DNA of 64,000 nt, from positions 18,945 through 82,944 of the forward strand of contig JBIOUX010000220.1 of NCBI GenBank assembly GCA_044867425.1. Reading direction: 5' to 3'. Every line of letters starts with the position of its first letter. Within the stretch, counting starts at the first letter, position 1. The notes under the pieces are model-generated. The model saw only the letters and a list, made by a program, of their open reading frames with translations, did no database searches and was not told the origin of the DNA. Below, in pieces: positions 26,692-35,460 of the stretch. Position numbers and translations under genes: made by a program. Source of the DNA: CAWBJP01 sp044867425. GTDB lineage: Bacteria; Actinomycetota; Acidimicrobiia; IMCC26256; BP-133.

Positions 26692-27810
26692 GTGACTGCG
26701 CTCGCGGGGATCGTCACCAACTCGGCGTCCGGGCGAGACATCCGCCGCCTGGTGACGCGGGCCTCGGTGTTCCCCAACGCCGAGAAGTCGGCCATGGTCC
26801 AGCGCACCCTCGGCGCCTTGGGCGCGGTGGGGGTGGAACGGGTGCTGGTCATGACCGACCTGGGTGGTATCGCCGCCGGCGTCCTCCGGGCCCGCCAGCG
26901 GGGCCACCAGGACACCATCTCCTGGCCCGAGGTCGAGTTCTTGGACCTGCCCCTCACCGAGACCGCCTCTGACACCACCGCCGCCGTCACCGCCATGGTC
27001 GACCGAGGGGTGGGCGCCATCGTCGTGCTGGGGGGCGACGGCACCAACCGGGTGGTGGCCGGGGCCTGCGGGGACGTGCCCATCGTCTCGCTGTCCACCG
27101 GCACCAACAACGTCTTCCCCGAGCTGCGGGAGGCGACGGTGGCCGGGCTGGCCGCCGGCCTCGTCGCCACCGGGGCGGTGCCGGCCGAGGCGGTGTGCCG
27201 GCGCAACAAGGTGCTCGTCGTTGACGATCTCGCCGCCGCCACCCATCCCGCGTTAACGAAACCCGGCTCCCAGCCGGGTTCGGTTAACGCGCGACGGGGT
27301 GGGGAGGCGCCGGCTCGCCGGCGGGAGCTGGCGCTGGTCGACGTGTGCGCCACCACCCACGCCTTCCTGGCCACCCGGGCAGTGTGGGAGGCCGACAGCC
27401 TCCGGGCCCTGTTCGTCGCCTTCGCCGAGCCCGACGCCATCGGCCTGTCCGCCATCGCCGGACTGCTGCGCCCCGTGGGTCGCGACGAACCCTTCGGCCT
27501 CGCCCTCCAGCTGGCCCCGGCGGCCGAGGCCCGGCTCCGGGTGCGCGCCCCCATCGGCCCCGGCCTGGTGGTCGACGTCGGGGTGGAGGACGCCACTCCG
27601 ATGATGCCGGGGGAACGCTGGCCGCTTCCCGCCGGCACCGGGGTCATCGCCCTCGACGGCGAGCGCGAGATCGAGCCCAACGGAGCCCGGCCGACCGTCC
27701 GGCTGGAGCTCGACGGTCCTTACACCATCGATGTCCGCCGCACGCTGGCCCGAGCGGCCGAGGCCGGCCTGCTCACCGACGGCGTCGTTCGCATCCCGCC
27801 CGTGACCTGA
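26692..27810 (+). CDS. acoX: acetoin catabolism protein AcoX (ATP-NAD kinase-like)
   Basis: A 372-residue protein of the AcoX branch of the NAD-kinase superfamily. The motif AIVVLGGDGTNRVVAGACGD is the GGDG nucleotide-binding loop, followed by SLSTGTNNVFP. AcoX is encoded with acetoin dehydrogenase in several bacteria, and its exact role is unsettled. GTG 26692 has AGGGAG five bases before it. In the variable region near residue 190, a palindromic DNA element (27249-27291) is inserted in frame and adds about 14 residues. The gene leads the acoXABC operon and is divergent from the GGDEF gene. Confidence 0.82.
   Translation: MTALAGIVTNSASGRDIRRLVTRASVFPNAEKSAMVQRTLGALGAVGVERVLVMTDLGGIAAGVLRARQRGHQDTISWPEVEFLDLPLTETASDTTAAVTAMVDRGVGAIVVLGGDGTNRVVAGACGDVPIVSLSTGTNNVFPELREATVAGLAAGLVATGAVPAEAVCRRNKVLVVDDLAAATHPALTKPGSQPGSVNARRGGEAPARRRELALVDVCATTHAFLATRAVWEADSLRALFVAFAEPDAIGLSAIAGLLRPVGRDEPFGLALQLAPAAEARLRVRAPIGPGLVVDVGVEDATPMMPGERWPLPAGTGVIALDGEREIEPNGARPTVRLELDGPYTIDVRRTLARAAEAGLLTDGVVRIPPVT
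27249..27291. repeat. 43-bp palindromic element inside acoX
   Basis: Two 20-base arms, CGCGTTAACGAAACCCGGCT and the complement of CGCGTTAACCGAACCCGGCT, pair at 18 of 20 positions around the loop CCC. The element is in frame with acoX and translates without a stop into a Lys/Pro/Gly/Ser-rich insert. A second copy occurs at 38197-38241, whose left arm is identical to one arm here. This is the signature of a dispersed REP-like or palindromic coding element. Confidence 0.85.
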
Positions 27811-27827
27811 GACAAGGAGGAGGACTC

Positions 27828-28802
27828 TTGGCTGCTCAACTGACCAAGGATCGGCTGCTCGAGGCCTATCGGACCATGAGGACGATCCGGGAGTTCGAGG
27901 ACCGGATCCACACCGAGTTCGCCACCGGCACGATCCCCGGCTTCGTCCACCTCTACGCCGGCGAGGAGGCGTCGGCCACCGGGGTGTGCATGCACCTGGG
28001 ACCGGACGACCGCATCGGCAGCACGCATCGGGGCCACGGCCACTGCATCGCCAAGGGCGTCGACGTGATGGCGATGATGGCCGAGATCTACGGGAAGGTC
28101 ACGGGCGCCTGCCGGGGCAAGGGCGGGTCCATGCACATCGCCGACCTCAGCCTCGGGATGATGGGCGCCAACGGCATCGTCGGCGGCGGCCCGCCGCTCA
28201 TCTGCGGGGCGGCGCTGGCGGCCAAGCACCGGGGCCAGGGCGGCGTCGGGGTGGCCTTCTTCGGCGACGGCGCCTCCAACCAGGGCACCACGCTGGAGGC
28301 CCTCAACCTGGCCACGGTGTGGGACCTCCCCGCCGTGTTCGTGGCCGAGAACAACGGCTACGCCGAGTCCACCTCGCCCAAGTGGTCGGTGGCGGGCGAG
28401 AGCATCGGCGACCGGGCGGCGGCCTTCGGGATGCCGGGGGCAACGGTGGACGGCTTCGACTTCTTCGCCGTCTACGAGGCGGCCGGCGAGGCCATCGAAC
28501 GGGCCCGCCAGGGCGGCGGCCCGTCCCTCATCGAGGTCAAGTTCATGCGCTACTACGGCCACTTCGAAGGCGACGGCCAGACGTACCGGGGCGAGAACGA
28601 GGTGGCCCGCCTCAAGGAGACCAGGGACGTGCTCAAGCAGTTCCGCGAGCGGGTGACGTCCCAGATGGGCGTCAGCGGCGACGAGCTCGACCTCGTCGAC
28701 AAGGAGGTCGGCCAGCTCATCGACCAGGCCGTCGAAGCCGCCCAGGCCGCTCCCCTACCCGGGGCCGACGACCTGCTGACCGACGTCTACGTCTCCTACT
28801 AG
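27828..28802 (+). CDS. acoA: acetoin dehydrogenase E1 component alpha subunit
   Basis: A 324-residue thiamine-diphosphate-dependent E1 alpha. It has GIPGFVHLYAGEEASATGVC-like substrate-loop sequence, the conserved STHRGHGHCIAKG and KGGSMHI, and the ThDP motif GDGASNQGTTLEALNLA ending in ENNGYAEST. TTG 27828 is chosen because AAGGAGGAGG lies upstream at the right distance and the next gene in the operon starts in the same way. Together with acoB it forms the E1 that decarboxylates acetoin and passes acetaldehyde to the lipoyl domain. A branched-chain or pyruvate dehydrogenase E1 is the alternative; the acoX and acoC neighbours favour acetoin. Confidence 0.87.
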   Translation: MAAQLTKDRLLEAYRTMRTIREFEDRIHTEFATGTIPGFVHLYAGEEASATGVCMHLGPDDRIGSTHRGHGHCIAKGVDVMAMMAEIYGKVTGACRGKGGSMHIADLSLGMMGANGIVGGGPPLICGAALAAKHRGQGGVGVAFFGDGASNQGTTLEALNLATVWDLPAVFVAENNGYAESTSPKWSVAGESIGDRAAAFGMPGATVDGFDFFAVYEAAGEAIERARQGGGPSLIEVKFMRYYGHFEGDGQTYRGENEVARLKETRDVLKQFRERVTSQMGVSGDELDLVDKEVGQLIDQAVEAAQAAPLPGADDLLTDVYVSY

Positions 28803-28821
28803 GGCGAGGAGGGAACCTCTC

Positions 28822-29835
28822 ATGGCACGCACGATCACCTACCGGCAGGCCATCAACGAGGCGCTCCGCCAGGAGATGGAGCGCGACGACACCGTCATCG
28901 TCATGGGCGAGGACAACGCCGGCGGCCAGGGCACCGAGGGCGAGCGCGACGCCTGGGGCGGCGTGCTGGGCGTCACCAAGGGCCTCTACCCCACCTTTGG
29001 GGACCGGGTGATGGACACCCCCATCACCGAGTCGGCCTTCATCGGCGCCGCCATCGGGGCGGCCGCCTGCGGCATGCGGCCGGTGGCCGAGCTCATGTTC
29101 ATCGACTTCATGGGCGTCTGCTTCGACCAGATCTTCAACCAGGCGGCCAAGTTCCGGTACATGTTCGGGGGCAAGGCCGTCACCCCCGTCGTCATCCGCA
29201 CCATGTTCGGGGCGGGACTCCGGGCCGCAGCCCAGCACAGTCAGGGCCTCTACCCCATCTTCACCCACATCCCCGGCCTGAAGGTGGTCATCCCGTCGAC
29301 GCCTTACGAGGCCAAGGGGCTGCTGATCCAGTCGATCCGCGACGACGACCCGGTCATCTTCTGCGAGCACAAGATGCTCTATGACATGACCGGCGACGTC
29401 CCCGAGGAGAGCTACACGATCCCCTTTGGGGAGGCCAACGTGGTGCGTGACGGCGACCACGCCACCCTGGTGGCCGTGGGCCGGATGGTCCACACCGCCA
29501 CCGAGGCGGCCGAGGAGCTGGCCGGCTCGGGCGTGGAGTGCGACGTCATCGACCTGCGCACCTCCAGCCCGCTCGATGCCGAGACCATCCTCGAGTCGGT
29601 CGAGCGCACCGGCCGGCTGGTGGTGGTCGACGAGGCCAGCCCCCGCTGCGGCCTGGCCGCCGACATCTCCGCCCTGGTGGCCCAGGAGGCGTTCGGGTCG
29701 CTGCGGGCCCCCATCCAGATGGTGACCCCGCCCCACACGCCGGTGCCCTTCTCCAGCGCCCTGGAGGACCTCTACATCCCCGATGCCCAGAAGGTGGTGG
29801 GCGCCGTCAAGACCGTCATGGACTACGAGAAATGA
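28822..29835 (+). CDS. acoB: acetoin dehydrogenase E1 component beta subunit
   Basis: A 337-residue transketolase-like beta subunit. It starts MARTITYRQAINEALRQEM, has VMGEDNAGGQGT, FMGVCFDQIFNQAAKFRYM and GLKVVIPSTPYEAKGLL, and ends with the C-terminal swivel domain that includes VVDEASPRCGLAADI. It forms a heterotetramer with AcoA in the cytoplasm. The gene begins 19 bases after acoA and overlaps acoC by ATGA, so the ratio of subunits is probably set by coupled translation. Sequence and length (family about 330-340) are typical of the E1 beta family. Confidence 0.9.
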   Translation: MARTITYRQAINEALRQEMERDDTVIVMGEDNAGGQGTEGERDAWGGVLGVTKGLYPTFGDRVMDTPITESAFIGAAIGAAACGMRPVAELMFIDFMGVCFDQIFNQAAKFRYMFGGKAVTPVVIRTMFGAGLRAAAQHSQGLYPIFTHIPGLKVVIPSTPYEAKGLLIQSIRDDDPVIFCEHKMLYDMTGDVPEESYTIPFGEANVVRDGDHATLVAVGRMVHTATEAAEELAGSGVECDVIDLRTSSPLDAETILESVERTGRLVVVDEASPRCGLAADISALVAQEAFGSLRAPIQMVTPPHTPVPFSSALEDLYIPDAQKVVGAVKTVMDYEK

Positions 29836-30956
29836 GCCAGATCCACAAGCTGACCATGCCCAAGTGGGGTCTCTCCATGACCGAGGGCAAGGTCGAGGCG
29901 TGGCTGGTGGCCGAGGGGGACCCGATCGAGCCCGGCATGGAGGTCGCCGACGTCGACACCGAGAAGATCTCGGGCTCGGTCGAGGTCCCGCCGGGCGTGA
30001 CCGGGATCCTGCGCCGGCAGGTGGCGGCGACGGGCGACGTGCTGCCCGTCGGCGCCCTCCTCGCCGTCGTGGCCGGGGCGGAGGTGGCGGACGAGGAGAT
30101 CGAGGCGCTGATCGCCGAGTTCCAGGCCACCTTCGTCCCCGAGGAGGCGGCCGAGGAGGGGCCGGCCCGCCAGGACGTCGAGGTCGCCGGCACCCGCCTG
30201 CGCTACGTCCAGGTCGGCGACGGCGACCAGGCCGTCGTCCTGCTCCACGGCTTCGGCGGCGACAAGGACACCTGGCTGTTCAACCTCGACGCCCTGGCCG
30301 AGGGCCGCACCGTCTACGCCCTCGACCTGCCCGGGCACGGCGAGTCGGGCAAGGAGGTGGCCGACGGCTCCGTCGCCGGCCTGGCCGCCACCGTGAGCGG
30401 CGCCCTCGACGCCCTCGGGATCGACCGCGTCGACCTCGTCGGCCACTCGATGGGCGCGGCGGTGGCCATGGCGGTGGCGGCCGCCGCCCCGGGTCGGGTC
30501 CGGTCCCTGGCCCTGCTGGCTCCCGCCGGGCTGGGCCAGGAGATCAACACCGGCTACCTGCGCGGCTTCGTGGCCGCCCAGAGTCGCCGGGAGCTGAAGC
30601 CCCACGTGGAGCAGCTCTTCGCCGACCCGGCGCTCGTCACCCGGGAGCTGCTCGAGAACGTGCTCAAGTTCAAGCGGCTGGACGGGGCGCAGGCGGCGCT
30701 GTCGGCCGTGCTCGACGGGTTCCTCGCCGGCGAGGGCCAGGCCACCGTCCTGGCCGAGCCGGTGGCCGCCCTCGGGATCCCGACCCTGGTCGTGGCCGGC
30801 GCCGAAGACCGGGTCATCCCCCCCGGGCACGCCGGCGCCCTGGGCGGGAAGGCGGCGGTGCACGTCCTGGAAGGCAAGGGCCACATGATCCACATGGAGG
30901 CGGCCGGCGAGGTCAACCGCCTGCTCGCTGACCACCTCGGTGCCGCATCCCGGTAA
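29832..30956 (+). CDS. acoC: acetoin dehydrogenase E2: lipoyl domain plus alpha/beta hydrolase
   Basis: A 374-residue protein. Residues about 1-80 form a lipoyl domain with the lipoylated lysine in DVDTEKISGSVE. Residues about 115-374 form an alpha/beta hydrolase with nucleophile elbow GHSMG, an Asp-bearing loop and the catalytic-His segment GKGHMIHME. This architecture, without the large 2-oxoacid dehydrogenase acyltransferase core, is known for AcoC in acetoin systems and supports the operon call. The lipoyl arm would accept the acetyl unit from AcoAB. No dihydrolipoamide dehydrogenase lies nearby, so E3 must come from elsewhere in the genome. Confidence 0.87.
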   Translation: MSQIHKLTMPKWGLSMTEGKVEAWLVAEGDPIEPGMEVADVDTEKISGSVEVPPGVTGILRRQVAATGDVLPVGALLAVVAGAEVADEEIEALIAEFQATFVPEEAAEEGPARQDVEVAGTRLRYVQVGDGDQAVVLLHGFGGDKDTWLFNLDALAEGRTVYALDLPGHGESGKEVADGSVAGLAATVSGALDALGIDRVDLVGHSMGAAVAMAVAAAAPGRVRSLALLAPAGLGQEINTGYLRGFVAAQSRRELKPHVEQLFADPALVTRELLENVLKFKRLDGAQAALSAVLDGFLAGEGQATVLAEPVAALGIPTLVVAGAEDRVIPPGHAGALGGKAAVHVLEGKGHMIHMEAAGEVNRLLADHLGAASR

Positions 30957-30975
30957 TCGCCTGGAGGTGATGCCA

Positions 30976-31392
30976 ATGCGTAGCTGGACAGCACGGGTGG
31001 CGTTGGCGGGGACGATCACATTGGGGTTGGTCGCCCCCGCCGGTGCTCACTCCCCCGGTGTGCAAGGGACGACCACCGTGGACCCGACGAGCGGTTCCCG
31101 GGGTTCCCACGTCACCGCCGGCGCCCAGGGTGTCGATACGGCAACCGGTTCGCCCTACTCGCTGATGTTTGCCGACTCCAATTTCGTCAGGCGCTTCGAC
31201 CAGTCACAGCCCGGACATTCGAGCGCCTGCGCCCACGGTACGCCGGTGGCCGAACCGGTGAGCCCGGAGGCCGACGGGAGCATCCCGGCGGTGGACGCCA
31301 CCATCCCGTTCTGGGCGTCTTCCGGTACCGCGCAGTTGTGCTTCACCAACGGCTCGCACGTCACGGAGCCGGCCGCGTTCAACGTGACCTGA
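30976..31392 (+). CDS. small secreted protein of unknown function
   Basis: A 138-residue protein with a clear signal peptide (RSWTARVALAGTITLGLV, then APAGAHS, giving a likely cleavage near residue 25). The mature part is Ser/Thr/Gly-rich with two cysteines (SSACAHG and QLCFTNG) that could form a disulfide; no domain is recognised. ATG 30976 has GGAGG eight bases upstream; an ATG six bases earlier is too close. It lies 19 bases downstream of acoC and may be transcribed with it, although function need not be related. Confidence 0.6.
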   Translation: MRSWTARVALAGTITLGLVAPAGAHSPGVQGTTTVDPTSGSRGSHVTAGAQGVDTATGSPYSLMFADSNFVRRFDQSQPGHSSACAHGTPVAEPVSPEADGSIPAVDATIPFWASSGTAQLCFTNGSHVTEPAAFNVT

Positions 31393-31496
31393 GATCTGCA
31401 CCTTTCAACCCGCCGTGCACCCCGGATCCCAGGTTCAAACGGCGGAGATTCCGGGGATAGGCAACCTGGCGTAACCAACGACATCAGGAGGTGTCC

Positions 31497-31688
31497 GTGA
31501 CCCTGGGCGAGCGTCTGGAAGCGGCGGAGTTGAGCCAGCAGATCGAGGCGGCCTGCCTGCGGGCTGTCCGCCGGGCCCTGCGAGAGGTCCTCGAACCCCA
31601 CTTTGAGATCCACCTCAGCGAGGAAGAGGCCCGCGCCACTCTCTCCGACATCGAGGCTTTCCGGACGCAGATGCTCGCACCGGCCTGA
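31497..31688 (+). CDS. small helical protein of unknown function
   Basis: A 63-residue hydrophilic protein predicted to be mostly helical (LGERLEAAELSQQIEAACL, ALREVLEPHFEIHLSEEEAR). GTG 31497 is preferred because AGGAGG ends six bases before; GTG 31491 is part of that binding site. Its Leu heptad-like spacing suggests dimerisation. No homologous family is recognised, and it stands alone between a secreted-protein gene and the convergent E1 gene. Confidence 0.55.
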   Translation: MTLGERLEAAELSQQIEAACLRAVRRALREVLEPHFEIHLSEEEARATLSDIEAFRTQMLAPA

Positions 31689-31754
31689 GGAGTGGCTGAA
31701 CGCCGTTCGCGAGGTGTGCGAGCCCGACTCCGGTCCCCGCCCGGCCTCGCCCGC

Positions 31755-34112
31755 TCAGCCCGGCGGCGTGTCGTGTTCGTAGACGCCGATGAGGGCGGCG
31801 TTCACGATGCTGGCGGCGGAGATGCCCGTGATCTGGTGGAGGTCGGCGATGGTGCCGGACTCCCCGAAGCGGTCGACGCCGAGGGGGTACTGACGGGCGG
31901 CCAGGGCTGAGCCGATCCAGCCCAGGGAATGGCTGGCCCCGTCGTGGACGCTGACCACGGGCCGGCGGCGCTCCTCGGGCGGGACCAGCCGGTGCATGAG
32001 ACTCGGCGCCCGGATGACGGTGGCTGAGGCCGCCGCCCGGGCGAAGCCCCGCTGCCAGCCCCGGTAGGCCCGGTCGGGACTGGTGAGGTGGACGACGGTG
32101 GCGTCGACGCCCTCGGCGTCGAGCTGCTCGGCGGCGGCCAGCGCCTCGGGCACCATGACGCCGGTGGCGACGATGGTGGCGCCGGGCCGGTCGGTGGGCG
32201 GCGCGTCGCGCAGCCGGTAGCCGCCGGCCAGGACCAGCTGGCGCAGCACGTCCTCGCCGTAGCGCTCCAGGGCGGCGGCGAAAGGCGCCTGGTCGATGGG
32301 CCGGGTGGACAGGCGCAGGTACAGGCTCTCGCCGTCGGCGGCGCCGCACGAGGCGAGCCCGGCGCACAGCAGCCAGTCCACCTCGGTGGAGTAGGCGGGC
32401 TCGCACGCCACCAGGCCGGGCAGCTCGAGGCCGACCGAGGGGGTGATGGTCGACTGGTGGGCGCCGCCCTCGGGCGCCAGCGTCACCCCTGAGGGGGTGC
32501 CGACGATGATGAACTTGGAGCCGTTGTAGAGGCTGTAGATCAGGGCGTCGAGGCCCCGCAGCACGAAGGGGTCGTAGACCGTGCCGATGGGCAGCAGGTG
32601 CTGGCCGTGGTGGTCGTGGCTCAGCCCGAGCTGGCCGAGGAGCAGGAACAGGTTCATCTCCGAGATGCCCAGCTCGATGTGGCGGCCCTTGGGCGACGGC
32701 GCCCACTTGAGCAGCCGGTCCCGGCCGCCGTGGTCGTCGCGCTCGTCGTGGGAGAACACGCCCGTCTTGTTGATCCAGCCGCCCAGGTTGGTGGAGATGG
32801 CCACGTCGGGGGCCGTGGTGACGATCCGCGGGCCGACTTCGTCCACGTCGGCCAGGCGGGCCAGGACCCGCCCGAACGCCTCCTGGGTGGAGATGGCGCC
32901 CGAGGTGACGGGGCCGGTGGCCGAGGTGGGGATCGGCAGCTTGGGGCGGGGCACCGGCGCCGGGTTGTTGATCTCGAAACCAGCCCGGGCGCAGAGCTGC
33001 CCGGCGGGGCTGTCGGGATCGAACCGGTCCCACTCCGTCTCGGGCGTGAGCCCGGTCGCCGTCCGCAGGTCGTCGATCTGCTCGGGGGTGAGCATGGCGG
33101 AGTGGTTGAGGGGGTTGCCGGCCATGGGGAGCCCCCAGCCCTTGACGGTGTAGGCGAACACCACGCTGGGCCGGTCGGCCTCCCGGTCACAGGACCGGAA
33201 CGTGTCGATGAGGAGCTCAAGGTCGTGGCCGCCAAGGTCGGTGACGAGCGACTTGAGCCCGGCGTCGTCGAACTCGCCGGCCAGGGCGTGCACGGCCGGG
33301 TCGGCGCCGGCCAGGAACTTGGTCCGCAGCGCCGGCCCCTCCAGGCCGAACAGCGACTGGTAGGCCTCGTTGGACATGGCGTCGATGTGGGCCCGCAGGG
33401 CTTCCCCGCCGGGTTGAGCGAACGCCTGGGTCAGCCGGGAGCCGTACTTGGCCTCGGTGACGTGCCAGCCGGCGTTGGCGAAGAACTGCTGGAGGCGGCG
33501 GGCCTGGATCTCGGGGACGACCCGGTCCAGGCTCTGGCGGTTGAGGTCGACGATGAGGGTCACGTTCCCCAGGCCCTGGGCGCCGGGGTCGGAGATCGCC
33601 TCCCAGACGTTGCCCTCGTCGAGCTCGGCGTCGCCCAGGGTGGCGATGAAACGGGCCGGCGGCCCGGCCCCGAAGTGGGCGTCGGTGTAGCGGCGCACCA
33701 GCGAGCTGAACAGCGGCGCCACCGCCCCCAGTCCCACCGATCCGGTGGAGAAGTCCCGCACGTCGGGGTCCTTGGTGCGGGAGGGGTAGGCCTGCAGCCC
33801 GCCCCGCTGGCGCAGGGTGGTGAGGTAGGAGCGGTCGAGCTCGCCCGTCAGGTACTTGATGGCGTGGTAGACGGGCGAGGCGTGGGGTTTGACCGCCACC
33901 TTGTCGGCCCCGTTGATATGGGCGAACCACAGCGCCGTCATCATCGACACCATCGAGGCCGACGACGCCTGGTGGCCCCCCACCTTGATCTCGGTCGGCC
34001 CCCGCCGGTTGGCGGCGTCGACGATCCGGACGGCGAGCCACAGCACGCGGCGCTCGATCTCCCGGAGGGCGTCGAGGTCCACGTCGGCGGGGGTGTCAGT
34101 CAGCTGGGTCAC
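31755..34112 (-). CDS. homodimeric-type pyruvate dehydrogenase E1 (transketolase-like)
   Basis: A 785-residue ThDP enzyme laid out like AceE: the N-terminal half has YHAIKYLTGELD, GLQAYPSRTKDPDV and the ThDP motif GDAELDEGNVWEA followed by LNRQSLDRVV; the second half holds a Pyr domain with ELGISEMNLFLLLGQLGLS and GAHQSTITPSVGLE; the end has a transketolase C-terminal domain with VHDGASHSLGWIG. It is smaller than the roughly 900-residue AceE of mycobacteria. Expected role: decarboxylation of pyruvate in a pyruvate dehydrogenase complex. A related 2-oxoacid is not excluded. No E2 or E3 gene is adjacent. Confidence 0.78.
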   Translation of the reverse strand: MTQLTDTPADVDLDALREIERRVLWLAVRIVDAANRRGPTEIKVGGHQASSASMVSMMTALWFAHINGADKVAVKPHASPVYHAIKYLTGELDRSYLTTLRQRGGLQAYPSRTKDPDVRDFSTGSVGLGAVAPLFSSLVRRYTDAHFGAGPPARFIATLGDAELDEGNVWEAISDPGAQGLGNVTLIVDLNRQSLDRVVPEIQARRLQQFFANAGWHVTEAKYGSRLTQAFAQPGGEALRAHIDAMSNEAYQSLFGLEGPALRTKFLAGADPAVHALAGEFDDAGLKSLVTDLGGHDLELLIDTFRSCDREADRPSVVFAYTVKGWGLPMAGNPLNHSAMLTPEQIDDLRTATGLTPETEWDRFDPDSPAGQLCARAGFEINNPAPVPRPKLPIPTSATGPVTSGAISTQEAFGRVLARLADVDEVGPRIVTTAPDVAISTNLGGWINKTGVFSHDERDDHGGRDRLLKWAPSPKGRHIELGISEMNLFLLLGQLGLSHDHHGQHLLPIGTVYDPFVLRGLDALIYSLYNGSKFIIVGTPSGVTLAPEGGAHQSTITPSVGLELPGLVACEPAYSTEVDWLLCAGLASCGAADGESLYLRLSTRPIDQAPFAAALERYGEDVLRQLVLAGGYRLRDAPPTDRPGATIVATGVMVPEALAAAEQLDAEGVDATVVHLTSPDRAYRGWQRGFARAAASATVIRAPSLMHRLVPPEERRRPVVSVHDGASHSLGWIGSALAARQYPLGVDRFGESGTIADLHQITGISAASIVNAALIGVYEHDTPPG

Positions 34113-34170
34113 CCTCCCAGGCTACCGATACGGCCCGGGCGTCGCCGGTTCGTTGGGCTGGCGCCTCCCG

Positions 34171-34536
34171 ATGAGTTTGGGCCCGTCGCGTCGTCGTAAG
34201 CGCGTGGGGCGACAAGGGCGCATCGACGCCGTGGTGGTGCTCGTCCGCGGCGAGGCCGAGGTGACGAGCTGGCCGCTGGGCGGATGCGCCTGTCCCGACC
34301 TCGACCTGGTGGACCACCTGGCCCGCCTGCAGCTCACGGCCCGGCGCCTGGGCTGTGAGATCCGCCTGGTGAAGGCCGGCCCGGAACTCCGGGAGTTGCT
34401 CGACCTGGTTGGCCTGACCGGGGTCCTGGTGGGTCCCGGCGGGTCAGACCGACGCCGGCAGGTGGGCGGGGAGGCCGAAGGCGCCGAACAGCTCGGTGTC
34501 GAGGAAGCTGCACAACCCGGTGATGCGCCCGTCTGA
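34171..34536 (+). CDS. STAS-like small protein with tail antisense to the sigma factor
   Basis: A 121-residue protein. Residues about 20-90 resemble the STAS-fold proteins of actinobacteria: DAVVVLVRGEAEVT, CPDLDLVDHLARLQLTARRLG, LVKAGPELRELLDLVGLTGV. Such proteins may be anti-sigma antagonist-like or nucleotide-binding. The C-terminus (DRRRQVGGEAEGAEQLGVEE) lies antisense over the last 93 bases of the convergent ECF sigma gene. From memory, relatives in other actinobacteria show a similar acidic tail, so the overlap may be ancient. Start ATG 34171 is tentative; later starts would trim the basic N-terminus. Confidence 0.6.
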   Translation: MSLGPSRRRKRVGRQGRIDAVVVLVRGEAEVTSWPLGGCACPDLDLVDHLARLQLTARRLGCEIRLVKAGPELRELLDLVGLTGVLVGPGGSDRRRQVGGEAEGAEQLGVEEAAQPGDAPV

Positions 34537-35439
34537 GATCTCGAGGACCTGGAGCGCCCACGGGGAATGGCCGCCCTGCGGATCACAGCGGTACTGGCCG
34601 AAGGCGGTGCCGCCGTTGGCCGCCACCGGGATCATGCGCGACCCCTGGCAGCCGATGCCCGGACCGAGCAGCCAGCGGGCCATCTCCGCCGCCCCCTGCA
34701 GCCAGAAGTTGTAGGGCGGCATCGACATGACCGCGTCCTCGTGGAGGAGCGTCACCAGGGAAGGGATGTCGTAGCGCTCGAAGGCGTCCACGTAGCGGGC
34801 CAGGAGCGCCTGCTGGTCGGCGTCCACCGGCCGCGGAGGAGCGGTGTCGAGATCGACCTGGCGGGCGGCCAGGGTGGCCCGGGCCCGCTGGAGGGCGCTG
34901 TTGACCGACGCCACGCTCGTCTCGAGCAGCTCGGCCACCTCGGTGGCCTGCCAGCGCAGCACCTCGCGCAGGATGAGCACCGCCCGCTGGCGGGCGGGGA
35001 GGTGCTGGAGGGCGGTGACGAAGGCGAGTCGGATGGTCTCCCGGGCCGCCGCCAGCTCGGCCGGGTCGCCGTCCTCGGGCAGGACCCGGGCGTCGGGGAC
35101 CGGCTGCATCCAGGCGGCCTCGGGAAGCGTCTCGCCCTTGAAGGCATCCGAGGTCGAGGACGACCCCAGCTCCATGGGCAAGGCCCGGCGCCGGCGCCCT
35201 CGCAGCATGTCGAGGCAGACGTTGGTGGCGATGCGGTACAGCCAGGACCGCACCGCCGACCGGCCCTCGAAGCTGTCCATGCCCTTCCAGGCCCGGACCA
35301 GCGTCTCCTGGACGGCGTCCTCCGCCTCGAAGAGCGAGCCCAGCATCCGGTAGCAGTAGCCGGTGAGCTCCCGGCGGTACTGGTCCAGATCCTCCGGCCG
35401 GACCTCGGGGGTCGCTACGGCGTCGGGGCGGGCAGGCAC
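34444..35439 (-). CDS. ECF sigma factor, SigG/TIGR02960 type
   Basis: A 331-residue RNA polymerase sigma factor. Region 2 is YRMLGSLFEAEDAVQETLVRA then SWLYRIATNVCLD; region 4 is LQHLPARQRAVLILREVLRW then VAELLETSVASVNSALQRA. A SnoaL-like C-terminal domain of about 120 residues follows (LLARYVDAFERYDIPSLVTLL onward), as in SigG and TIGR02960-type factors, which use the extra domain for control in place of a separate anti-sigma protein. GTG 35439 is the start. The tail overlaps the convergent STAS-like gene. The DoxX gene lies upstream in the same direction. Confidence 0.88.
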   Translation of the reverse strand: MPARPDAVATPEVRPEDLDQYRRELTGYCYRMLGSLFEAEDAVQETLVRAWKGMDSFEGRSAVRSWLYRIATNVCLDMLRGRRRRALPMELGSSSTSDAFKGETLPEAAWMQPVPDARVLPEDGDPAELAAARETIRLAFVTALQHLPARQRAVLILREVLRWQATEVAELLETSVASVNSALQRARATLAARQVDLDTAPPRPVDADQQALLARYVDAFERYDIPSLVTLLHEDAVMSMPPYNFWLQGAAEMARWLLGPGIGCQGSRMIPVAANGGTAFGQYRCDPQGGHSPWALQVLEISDGRITGLCSFLDTELFGAFGLPAHLPASV

Positions 35440-35460
35440 GGTGAGGCATTCTACGGCCGT

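Noticed and set aside
31393..31496. Possible tRNA or structured RNA around GGTTCAAAC
   Set aside because: The T-loop-like string has no matching acceptor, D or anticodon arms, and the local stems compete with each other. I could not build a tRNA.
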